Source: Agarophyton chilense (taxonomy: Eukaryota > Rhodophyta > Florideophyceae > Gracilariales > Gracilariaceae). Taken from it: a stretch of DNA of 64,000 nt. A program made the translations under genes and the position numbers. Below the pieces are notes generated by a model. It made no database searches. It had not been told where the DNA came from and saw only the letters and a program-made list of their open reading frames with translations. This document shows positions 44,863 through 54,061 of the stretch, piece after piece. The DNA lies in assembly GCA_030374765.1 (NCBI GenBank), contig JARGXX010000007.1, forward strand, positions 372,001-436,000. The letters are read 5' to 3'. Each line of letters starts with the position of its first letter. Position 1 is the stretch's first letter.

Positions 44863-47800
44863 TCACTTCTCACTTCTTGTAGACCTCCACTTCATTCTTC
44901 CTCCTCCTGGAACTACTTCATACTTCTGTAGGAGTCTGATTCGATCAGGCTCTTTTGACACAAGCAAACTGACGAGAGCGTCATCAACAGTGTCTGAGAC
45001 ATCCAGTTTAGCACGTCGGCAGTACGCGAGCACGTGTGATCGTGATGGATTGCGTATGGGCTCCCATGTATCGTCTTCGGGTTGATACCCATGCCAACGC
45101 ACTTCAAACAGTAAACTGTTGTCCTTTGCATGCCATCCATGATCTAGAATGCGTTCGAAGATGTATTCCATATCCTCAGTTGCGAAATCCTCATTTGCGA
45201 AATCCTCAGTCGTGGTGACACTTCTGTCAACAAGTTCCGTAGCGTTCGCTATAGGGTTCGGAATCGTGTTATCACGTTCGGTCGTCTCATCAACATCCGG
45301 GGCTCTCAAATCCAGTCGTCTGGTTTCCCTTTATCTTTCCAGTCTGGCCGGTGCCTCCAACTTCCTTCTCGGTTTTTCCGAACCTCGCGGCGAAAACGCG
45401 ACTTTAGTTGCCACTGTAAGCCTTAGGCTTGCCACGTTAAGCTTCTTCTGTTCCGGATTTAACGTGTCCGGATGTTCTTTGGGTCGCCCCCAAATGCTCG
45501 GTATCCGCTGCAAATGGGTCAGCCGATACAGTCATACTATCTCCATGTGGCGTCTCCACAACTGCGGTGTCACTTCTGTACTTCTTCTTTTCTTGAGACC
45601 TGCTGCACTCTTCAGGGAGAGTTACGCTCCTCCATCCGTTTTGCGGAATCGGCTTGCTGATTTCAGCTTCGGTTCCTTCTGGTTCTACGCCAAATGGCGA
45701 TTCTGTTCTGTTATCAGGACTCTTTGTAGAGCCTGCACGATTTCTGATACGTGAGGTTTCATCCTCTATTTCTTTCGCGTCCACCGCGTGGTCTGAGGGA
45801 GAGACTGCAGTTTCCTGCGCACTCACAGTGCGGATCGCCGTGTCTCCTCTCATTGCTACACTGGGGACTATGATTATGCCATGGGCGGATGCGCCGTTTG
45901 TCGCAGAACTTTTTTTCAGCGATGTAAGTCGGATCTCCGAACTCTTTTCACGATGTGGCAGTTTTGGAATTATCTTGCCCTCCGGCGCTACGTCTGAAAG
46001 CTCCTGTACAACTAGTGGCTGTGGTGGCTCCTGCACCTCAATATCTCCACGTGTGGATTCTTCTGGCTGTACGTCAGCTTCTCGATATTGCGCACCAACA
46101 ACTCGGTCGCGAGAAATGCGCTCCACCGCAGTACCTCTCCGAATTACCACGGTATATTCGTCGAATTCGACAACTTCATGCGGTCCTGTAACGATCGGCG
46201 CTAACTCATGACGGCGTTTCCGTTCTTTGCCATCTCCGGTCTTCCAGCTATCTTTCCTCTCCACTCTCACGAAAACGTGTCCTCCCACTCGGATATCCGG
46301 CAGTGCTCGTCGCATTGACGCGTCGTAAATACGCTTGTAGCGCGCTTGGGCCTTTCCCATCTCTTTTGCATCCTGTGTAGTGCGTTTGCGCAACTCATTC
46401 GTCCAGCGTAGGTGAAACTGAGCCGGCGTCGGCATTGACTCCTCTTCGGTTCTGTCCGAATCTGCCTTGATTGGCAACTCCGCTGGTCGGCAAGATATCA
46501 CCAATTCAGAGAGTGTTAGCTTCGTCGTCGAATGCACTTGCGTATTGTACGCGTAGCAAAGCGTGACTATATACAGATCCCAGTCTTTTGGGTCTTCTCC
46601 GATGTAGTGCCGAATTGCAGCGAGTAGTGTACGGGTGTACCGTTCTACCTGCTCGTTACATTGCGAATGATACGTAGTGGTGAACACGTTCATAACTCCA
46701 AGTATCCGGCATACATCTTGAAAGAAGCGTGCTACAAAATTGATTGCCATTATCTGAGAGCATAGTATCCGGTGGTCCGTAGTAATAAACCCAATGGTGG
46801 ATAAACACTCGTGCTATCACGGAAGCAGTAATCCGTTTCAGCGGAACAGTCTTAACCAGCTTAGAGAAGCGGTCAGTTATTACAAAAAGGTATCTGTTTC
46901 CCCGCTTCGAGCTGATCAATTACCCAAGTATGTCAATAATGACATACTGTAGAGGTGCGATTGCTTGGAACAGCTTCAGTGGCTTCTTCTTTTTCGAGAG
47001 CTTCAATTTATTCCTCGCGCACGTTATGCACATCCTAGCTGTCGCGTGATAATCCATTCCCAAAGTTGGCCAATAAAAGTCCCTTTTGAGGGTTAGATAC
47101 AGCTTCGTACCTCTTGGATGACCAGACCTTTGCAAATAATGTGCCAAATGCAGTACTCTGCTCTTGAGAGCGTGTGGTATCACGCTTTGCTCATTCGATT
47201 CAACAGTTTGAACAAATATTCCTCGATCGTCGAGACGAAAAGGCAGCACCTCCCGTTAAGACGAGAGTGGATAGCCGCGCAGATGGCATCTGTGATTTGT
47301 TCACGTAATACCTCTTCAACAGATATTCGTTCGAGTGGATCTTCTGGATCAGCGTCTGTAGTCTGGGCTACCAGTAATTCCATTTGATAATCCTCTTCTT
47401 CAAGGTGTTCTAGTTCTTCTTCTTTCGTTCTCGATTTTCGATTACCAAACATGGTATCTCATCATCGATTTCCAATGTGGGTTCTCCCAAGGTTTATAGT
47501 CGCGATAACGCGTCAGCGTATACGTTTGAAGTTCCTTTCTTGTATTTGATTGTGAAATCAAATTCTGAAAGGCGCAGACGCCATCCCATTAAACGTCCCG
47601 ACGGGTCGGTAATCGCCATGAGCCATCTGAGGCATGAATGATCGGTATTGACCGTAACGTGAGCACCCCGTAGGTAAGTTCTGAGGGTCGTGAGAGCCCA
47701 ATCCATCGCAAGGCATTCCTTTTCTGACACAGAGTAGTTCTTTTCTGCCTGGTGCAGTGTTCTCGGCCAGTACCCATAAGGATGTCGTATGCCGTCTTCG

Positions 47801-47950
47801 TGCGTTTAAAAAAGAGCACACAGTATCTGATAATCGCTAGCGTCCGTATCGACTGAGTAAGGAAGATCCGTTTTCGGAAGAGATAACACAGGAGCTGTGG
47901 CCAGCACGTGTTTTAGCTTTGCGACTTTCTCTGACGCTTCATTTAATATT
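44863..47950 (-). pseudogene. G3 pol remnant: RNase H, integrase, chromodomain
   Basis: From the right: TDASDYQIL near 47860, SEKECLAMDWALTTLRTYLRG and TDHSCLRWL (47730-47494); integrase zinc site and FYWPTLGMDYHA (47249-46920); TDRFSKLVKTVPL and LSDNGNQF (46919-46656); CNEQVERYTRTLL with the catalytic Glu (ORF 46750-45437); and a chromodomain, ILDHGWHAKD...FEVRWHGYQPEDDTWEP, at about 45170-45000. That chromodomain keeps the classical W-x-G-Y and T-W-E-P residues better than G1 or G2. Breaks include a stop at 46920, frame changes near 46740 and 45450, and a stop at 45331. Confidence 0.9.
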
Positions 47951-47989
47951 ACCGCTCAACAAGACTATGGACAGAGGGGTTTGACTACT

Positions 47990-48480
47990 GGCATAAGGTT
48001 TCGAACAGAGAATAGTGATGCGAGAACCTATCACATCATAGACTAGGCCAGTGTTAAGCAATGGATAGTATCGTATTTTTCATGTGGTGCTGAGATCCTT
48101 GCGTGTACAGATGTCGATGACGGTGATTACAACTTGAAACTGCCACTCATGTCAATTTCTACGATCGATTGCTGCCAGCAATTGCGAAACGTGGATTCGA
48201 AAGGCATTTTTGACACTATTACAACGCTACATGAAAGCCGAAGATATAGACTACGTGAAACTATGCAGCGCATTAAGGACTCTTTCGAAGCAAAAGAACT
48301 CGATTGTCTAAGATAGATACAAGGAAAGGTCAACATTGCAGATGCCGTTAGAAAGCGAAACCATAATAGACACCGACTGCTCAATATGATTACTACTTCT
48401 GGGCTATTGACTCTCCCAGATCACAAGTCGTTTGCTCTGAACAGCGCGACATTGAACTAGAGTTTTCGAAAAGAAATTAC
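47990..48480 (+). pseudogene. C2 RNase H remnant
   Basis: Forward frame fragments: AEILACTDVDDGDYNLKL, FDTITTLHESRRYRLRETMQ and AKELDCLR, parallel to C1 (AEVLACADADDRGFYLKY, YDTITTLHEEKDYRLRPTVQ, SQELDLMR). It has stops and lacks the rest of RT. A G-rich run (ACTGGGGGG, 48485-48493), a candidate polypurine tract, links it to the LTR. Confidence 0.75.
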
Positions 48481-48493
48481 GACAACTGGGGGG

Positions 48494-48848
48494 TATATTA
48501 TTTTCTAATGGTATAGGATTGCCTCCGGTTCCCGGAACTGGACTTGAAGCAAGACAAAGGCAAGTAGGCGGCAGAGCCTTCTGAAAGAAGTCACTGTAGA
48601 CTGAAGCAACACGAAAACAAGAACTAGGCGGCACAGCCTGTCAGTCATCCGCCGTGATGATTTTAGAGCGAAAAGGCGCAGACAAACGCACTACATAAGG
48701 CTATACATAGCCAGTAGACAGAAAAGAAAGGAACCGACCTGAGCACAGCCTAGTGCTGAACTGGTACTGCAATGTCTTATTAGCGCCCCAAGTCCGTAGT
48801 CGACACCCCACGTGGCAAATGTCCGCCAACAATTATCAGATAGTCACA
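48494..48848 (+). repeat. C2 3' LTR
   Basis: About 355 bp, matching 29761-30120 at moderate identity. Its inner-end ATG frame (MSANNYQIVT) resembles the other copy (MSAKNYRMVT). No primer site follows, as expected for a 3' LTR. Confidence 0.75.
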
Positions 48849-49109
48849 ACTTGTGAGTATTAAATGAGACCCTGTTCCTGCTAACTCACGTGATATTCTC
48901 AATATCCTGTGATAGGGCCGACAAACTTCAGAATCGAAGCTGTGCTTCAAAAAAAGGCACCACAACTGCCCATTCGAAGCGGCCATTCTTTTTGGAGCTA
49001 GCGCTATGTTTTAGTACAAGTTTCTCAAAAGCCTACATTCATCTCACCATAATGTCAGAAAAATAAGACAACGATCGTTTCACATTTTTTTATCAAGTTT
49101 TAATCCGAA

Positions 49110-50048
49110 CGCGTATAATGACCATTCCGCTCTTTCAGAGTTTCGATTAAAAACTAGAAAAATAGGACGTGTAGCAGAAGTCATGGGTTGGAATGGTGAA
49201 CTGACGCAGCGATCGTGGTACTCCTGTGACAGAGTAACAGCATGTTGAATAGTGCTACGGAAGCTATGCACACTATGAAGATGGTATGATCTTGAATACA
49301 TGTTTTGCATGCGGTCTTCAAAGATGAGTAAAGTATTTTGGGAAACGATTAAAGATTTTATAGAGAGCACACAGCATGTTTTGACCGACTTAAAAGTTTA
49401 CCTAATACCAGAAAGAGCGGCAAAATATGCTATGAAAATTGAAGAAAAAGGTGCCCCATGGGACATCTGTATAGGCTTCATAGATTGCACAAAGATCCAC
49501 ATGAGAAGATCTGGAAGACATGGAATGATGTACCAAATCTGCTACTCTGGTCCCAAGACGATTCACAGCCTTCTGTGTCAGACGACAATTGCACCCAACG
49601 GTTTAATACTACATCTGTCTGGCCCGGAGTCTGGCCGAATGAATGATCTAACGCTACTACGGAACAGCAGTATCGTTGAATCTCTGCCTCACGCATTGAT
49701 GGTGGAGAGGAAGCATTATTTTATCTACGGGGATGCGGCCTATATGTAGCGCTCTTGGCTTCAGACTGCCTTCCCGTGACTGACTGCCACAGTTGCATCA
49801 GCCTTGTAAAACAGAAAATGTGCACAGTTGGTGAAGCTGTAGAATGGTCGTACAAGGATAGGAAACAGATAGCGTCGTAGAAGGACTTTAAGAGAAGTAT
49901 AAAGGTTAGAAAGGCTCCCATAGCTTTATTATACATCACAGCAGCTTTGCTGTGAAATTTCAAGATTAGCCTCGAACACGGCGGGCCAGTGGCGTCCGAC
50001 TTCAGTTGTACTGCGCCGTTGCTGGAAACATTCCTTACCGTACAATAA
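49110..50048 (+). pseudogene. PIF/Harbinger-type DDE transposase, broken
   Basis: Cuts and moves the element. The N-terminal EFRLKTRKIGRVAEVMGW region is followed by in-frame TGA codons (49246, 49276), then a 149-codon open block with GFIDCTKI (first Asp, 49483), MYQICYSGPKTIHSLLCQ, GRMNDLTLL (second Asp, 49645) and YGDAAYM. After a stop at 49747 and a frame change come GEAVEWSYKD (catalytic Glu region) and FKRSIKVRKAPIALLYITAALL with further stops, to TAA at 50046. Layout and motifs are those of the DDE_Tnp_4 family. It faces the MYB/SANT-like gene 234 bp away. No terminal inverted repeats could be set by eye. Confidence 0.8.
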
Positions 50049-50281
50049 ACAGAACTTCTATCCACACTTTCCGAATGCGTTCGAGCGTCGAGAGCCAAGT
50101 ACGCGGCGTGAAGAGGCGAAGGCGACCATATCGAAGGACTTGGTCCTTAACGCTCTAACAAGCGCCGCGCAAAGCGCCCGGCAAGTGTAGCATACCACCT
50201 TCGAATCCTTTTCCTAAAAACTTCAAATTCTTTTCCCACAAACTTCAAACCCTTGGCCCTCATTTAATCATATCTTGATGC

Positions 50282-51285
50282 TCACTTCAGCTTACAAGCA
50301 AAAGATGCGAGTATCTCTACCATTCGCTTGCGCTCTTGTAACGCCTCCCTTCCCTTTTCAATCCTGATCTCAGCCTTTCGTTCCGCCACTACAAGGTTCC
50401 CTTCCTCTCTGTCCTGCATTTTCGGATCTCGATAAGCCTTTCGTTATGTCTCTTTTCCAACTCGAGCCAACCTTCCTCCATAGGCAGCCGCTTTTGCTCG
50501 AGCTACCCTCGCTATTTCATGTGGTCCATAAAAACCCTCTTGTCTTCCTCATCCGAATTGTTAGAGACGCCGCGCTTTTTGCTTCCTGGAAACAGTTAAG
50601 GACGTTTTGATCATCCTTGCAAGGGTTATTCAATGCCACTCAAAACATTTTTGCTAGGACCTGGTCTCTGTAACGTCGGTCTGTTCAAGGCATGCAGCCG
50701 AATCATCTCGCCAGCTTCCACAAATCGCTTCTCTTGCTCGTTCTTCTCGTCACTCTCCGCCCTTTTCCCCTTTTCAAATTCATCTATGGGCAGTATGATG
50801 TCATCTGACAGAATTTCTCGCGCTCCCTGTACTTCTGTGATCCCAGAGGCTCCAAGATTGGCCTTTTTATCTTAACGTCGATCGTTGCAGATCTTCCTGA
50901 ACCAGTCTCGCAGAGAGTTTCATGTAGGAACGTGCATTTAGTCAAGGCCACCACTTGCTGCTGCTTGTACGAAGAATTGCAAAGCTTCTTCGTACTTTGC
51001 CGTCGCATTTCCAAGTAGGGCAACATGGACGCCGCTGGTGCTCACCGCCTTCAGAAGAAAAACATCCCATGCAAGGGTGTAACTGAATCGCTTTAAGTGA
51101 CTAATTCTTTTTGCGGTGTTTAATTTCTGCGGCGCAGCGGCGGTGCTTTTCATTGAGCTTTCTGGGACTGATGTGTTCGCAAGAGGTGTTGTAGAAGGAC
51201 AAGGGTTTGAGGTGGAAAGTGGAAGTGGTAAGGATGGGTCAGCGTGAGATGCGGATATTGGCGTAGTTGGTGTAAAGTCCGCCAT
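50282..51285 (-). pseudogene. MYB/SANT-like partner protein of the Harbinger element, frameshifted
   Basis: Starts at MADFTPTTP (51285) with a Pro/Ser/Thr-rich leader. The SANT-like core is SYTLAWDVFLLKAV, then after a frame change near 50945 NSLRDWFRKIC, ASGITEVQEREEILSDDI and VEAGEMIRLHAL, and finally a charged helix VAERKAEIRIEKGREAL...RKRMVEILAS to a TGA at 50282. Harbinger elements usually encode such a DNA-binding partner needed for nuclear import and end recognition of the transposase. The convergent pairing with 49110-50048 supports this. Several stops and frame changes break it. Confidence 0.65.
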
Positions 51286-51988
51286 GGGGTTTAATACTGT
51301 CTCGTGCTACAGAACGTGGTTGGTAGAGGGGTGATAGGGATCTCTTCGAACTGTTCTACAAGGGTGCGTTGCATTCTTTTTCTTCCTTCCAGGGTTCTCA
51401 GAACGAAAAATGACAAATGACATCAAGTGGGTTTTCACTGAAGACATAATCGTGACATAGGGGTATAAAAAATGGTACTCGAACCACGAATCTAGCCACC
51501 GCGTGAACTGTATATTTACGCAAACAGCATTTCGTGTATTTTTTTCAGCCACCTAACACAAATATACCACAAATCGGAGTGTTACGAAAAAAGAAAATCG
51601 GTCACGAAATGTTGTACATTTAAGAACCAGTATAAAAATATTTTTGTAGGTGATATTTTATTTACCGTTTTCTGTATCGTAGTTATAGGGGCAGAATTGT
51701 GGAGTTGAGCTTTCGTAGAGAGCGTGTGCGGAAAGCAGAAAGCGAGACAGAGTACCCTGTTGTCCACGTAGAGCGGTCATGTTCCCGATGGCAGCTCCCG
51801 GGTTTCTTAAATTGTCCCGGAAGCCAAGCGCGTGATCCCCGACAACACTCCGTGTTGTCACCCGTGTTGTCCGTTGTCGATTTAAGGTTCCATACACCCC
51901 CTCTTAGCCGCTGACGGTTGTTCTCGAAATACGACAATCATCGAGGTCAAGCCGACAACTACTCACAAACGCTTTCACCGCGCTGCAC
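51286..51988. other. No gene recognised
   Basis: A/T-rich; should contain the right end of the Harbinger element. Only short frames without motifs. Confidence 0.4.
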
Positions 51989-51993
51989 TTCAC
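51989..51993. repeat. Target-site duplication of the solo LTR (TTCAC), left
   Basis: TTCAC precedes TG at 51994 and recurs at 53379-53383 directly after the CA end. Confidence 0.8.
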
Positions 51994-53378
51994 TGAAGTG
52001 CAAAGCACTTTGGTGTCTCTCATAGAGATGATGCGTTTGAAGACTTACGATAATCTCCTAACAAGGAATGGCTCACAATATGAATATGGCGTGTACTGTG
52101 GACCTGGAATGATGGGTTCTTCATTAGGGAATTTTTATATAATTTAGTACCCATTTAAGTAGACCTAAAATGCATGGAGTGGCACAGCCCAAGTGTGGAA
52201 GTCTAGATATTCATCGATATTTCCAAACAGTGACTCTGTACTACAGTACTTAGTAGAAGCAAGCCCACGCTTGCTTCCCACTTTGTAACGCCAACCCGTG
52301 TTCGGCACTGACTTGGCTCCCTTGCGCGACAGCTTTACTTCTTTCTTGGAGAAGCGTCCGTCAGTACGGCTTTGTTTTACAACCAGCCCCATCGAGAAGA
52401 GCACTGCGGTGCATACCAACAATTTCTCTTTACGTTTTTATGTTTTGTGTAGTATACTGAGCTACAATGATGAGGTAATGATGCCACGTGTTGGACCTGG
52501 ATGTTTGCCGGCATGGGCCATGTACTACAGTGGTTCAGTCAGCAATTACTTTTGTTTTTGGCTAGTTTAGTTTTAGGTTGATAGGATTAAGTAGATAGGG
52601 AGGTGCACCTCAAGTGCACCTCCCCGTGGCCACGTGGCAAGGTGCACCACCTTAGGTCGGGTGGCCGGTGAGATATATCTCTTCACAAAACATGGCCACC
52701 CCGGTGACTATTGTATATCTAAGCTCCTGATAGACTACTTTTACCCCTTTTGGGTTCTACACTCGACCATAAAGACAATTATATTGTCCTTACACTTTTT
52801 CGGACCCGTGTGTGCTGTGCTTCACCTTCTACCAACGTGGTCTCAGTACGCCCGCCATTCCTCTTGCACCCTTCAGTGGCTGGTGCTGGCACACCTTACA
52901 GGTACCTTCCATCTCCGCCTCCTAGGTCGAGCCGGCTGCGCGCTCCCTAGAACCGACAGGTGTTCAACCCCCGCTACCGTTTTGGTTTATACAACATTTT
53001 GTATTTTATTATATTTCTTTCACCGACCAAGTACAAACTCCGCCTCAGTAATCGGTAATCTTTTATGTGTTATATTCCTCCTTCTTTTACACGAGTCCCT
53101 CGCCTATGTTTCTTTGGTTCTTTCCCATTTGTCCCTTCCGCTCACAAGAAAAACTGACACCATTTCACTTGCCGTACGCCTCTGTACCGATACATTCCCT
53201 CCATTCTTGAACGCCTTTCTGTCATGGTCGTTCAACCTCATATGTTTACCTGAATCTCCCGTGGAGTTACGCCCACCCCTGTGTAGGTACGATGGCTCTC
53301 ACCTTTGTTCTGCATCTCTTTGAGAGTGGGTTTTGAATACCCCATAGGGCACTTCCCGTCGCCGGGCCTTGCTCTACA
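51994..53378 (+). repeat. Solo LTR of a Gypsy family related to G1 and G2
   Basis: 1385 bp starting TGAAGTGCAAAGCACTT (compare TGAAGAGCAACG in G1, TGAAGGGCAATG in G2) and ending TTGCTCTACA, flanked by perfect TTCAC duplications. It has CACGTG boxes (near 52485 and 52632) and an 11-bp perfect inverted repeat GGGAGGTGCAC/GTGCACCTCCC (52599-52625), the counterpart of the GC-rich inverted repeats in the other LTRs. It is about 500 bp longer than they are. No internal domains are attached, so it is the product of LTR-LTR recombination. A 229-codon frame at 52634-53323 is taken as chance. Confidence 0.8.
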
Positions 53379-53383
53379 TTCAC
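53379..53383. repeat. Target-site duplication of the solo LTR (TTCAC), right
   Basis: Identical to 51989-51993. Confidence 0.8.
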
Positions 53384-53966
53384 CACGTCAACCGTGCAGG
53401 TTCTTACCGGTTCGAATCTCTACTGCGTTCTCTTTATGCGTGCCATTGCAACAGTGCTAAGTCTTTCGGTCCAAAGATCGTTGAGGGATCTGAGGGTGAA
53501 AAGACCCACTTTTCAACCACCACGTGACCCTCACGTGTTCTTGGAATGCTAGTTTAGGCGTCAAAAAGCGACGAACTAAAATGGACAGAAAACCCATGAC
53601 TTTTTTCATTTTTGCTGTTCCATATTTTCTCAAACTAACTTCACTCATTCAAAGTTGCTAGTTTTTCGGGAAACTGAACTAGCACAAAACTGCATAATCC
53701 GAAGTTTGTATGAGCCCCAATCAGGTGTGCATACTCAAAAAGTAGGCATGTATTTCAAAACTTGGCTATCCTCACTCATGTTCGCGTAATAGTAAATGAA
53801 GCCTGGCAACACCAATAAATATCAAAATAGGAATAGAAATCTGGCACATCCGCGGCAGAAAGCCAAATTCCCATAATACCAGAACGCAGGTGTCAGCGCC
53901 CGCTCTCCGTTTCGACTCCTCCACACAGCCCCGCATTACATGAACTGAATGCCGCAGAACTCTCCC
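53384..53966. other. No gene recognised
   Basis: Stretch between the solo LTR and the Plavaka-like promoter. It may contain the left end of that transposon. Confidence 0.4.
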
Positions 53967-53974
53967 TATATAAA
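53967..53974 (+). promoter_or_regulatory. TATA box of the Plavaka-like gene
   Basis: TATATAAA lies 95 bases before the first ATG (54062) of the transposase reading. Confidence 0.5.
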
Positions 53975-54061
53975 CATCACTGCACCTCATGTGCTATAAA
54001 CTCTACGCCCCCTGCTTCTTTTCCCTTCTTCTGCATCAACGCGACCCGCTAATTTCACACC

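Larger units (their letters stand above)
42842..47950 (-). mobile_element. G3: truncated Gypsy chromovirus, reverse strand
   Basis: Reverse-strand pol from part of RNase H through chromodomain (about 47950 to 44863), with the accessory gene on the opposite strand in the usual place (43082-44404). Gag, protease, RT and both LTRs are not found. Residue differences from G1 and G2 are large throughout, so it is a separate lineage rather than a copy. Limits are approximate. Confidence 0.8.
29761..48848 (+). mobile_element. C2: old Copia element split by nested Gypsy elements
   Basis: The outer pieces fit one forward-strand Copia: LTR (29761-30120), tRNA-Met primer site, gag scrap, protease scrap to about 31680; then the Gypsy elements G2 and G3; then RNase H (about 47990-48470) followed by a matching LTR (48494-48848). 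Integrase and most of RT are missing. The interpretation as one nested element rests on order, strand and the LTR match; two separate Copia fragments are the alternative. No clean target duplication was found. Confidence 0.65.

Noticed and set aside
52634-53323. A 229-codon ORF in the solo LTR
   Set aside because: Lies within a repeat with target duplications and has no domain; the open frame follows from pyrimidine-rich composition.
53400-53440. GGTTCGAATCT, resembling a tRNA T-loop/B box
   Set aside because: No pairing stems, anticodon arm or A box around it.
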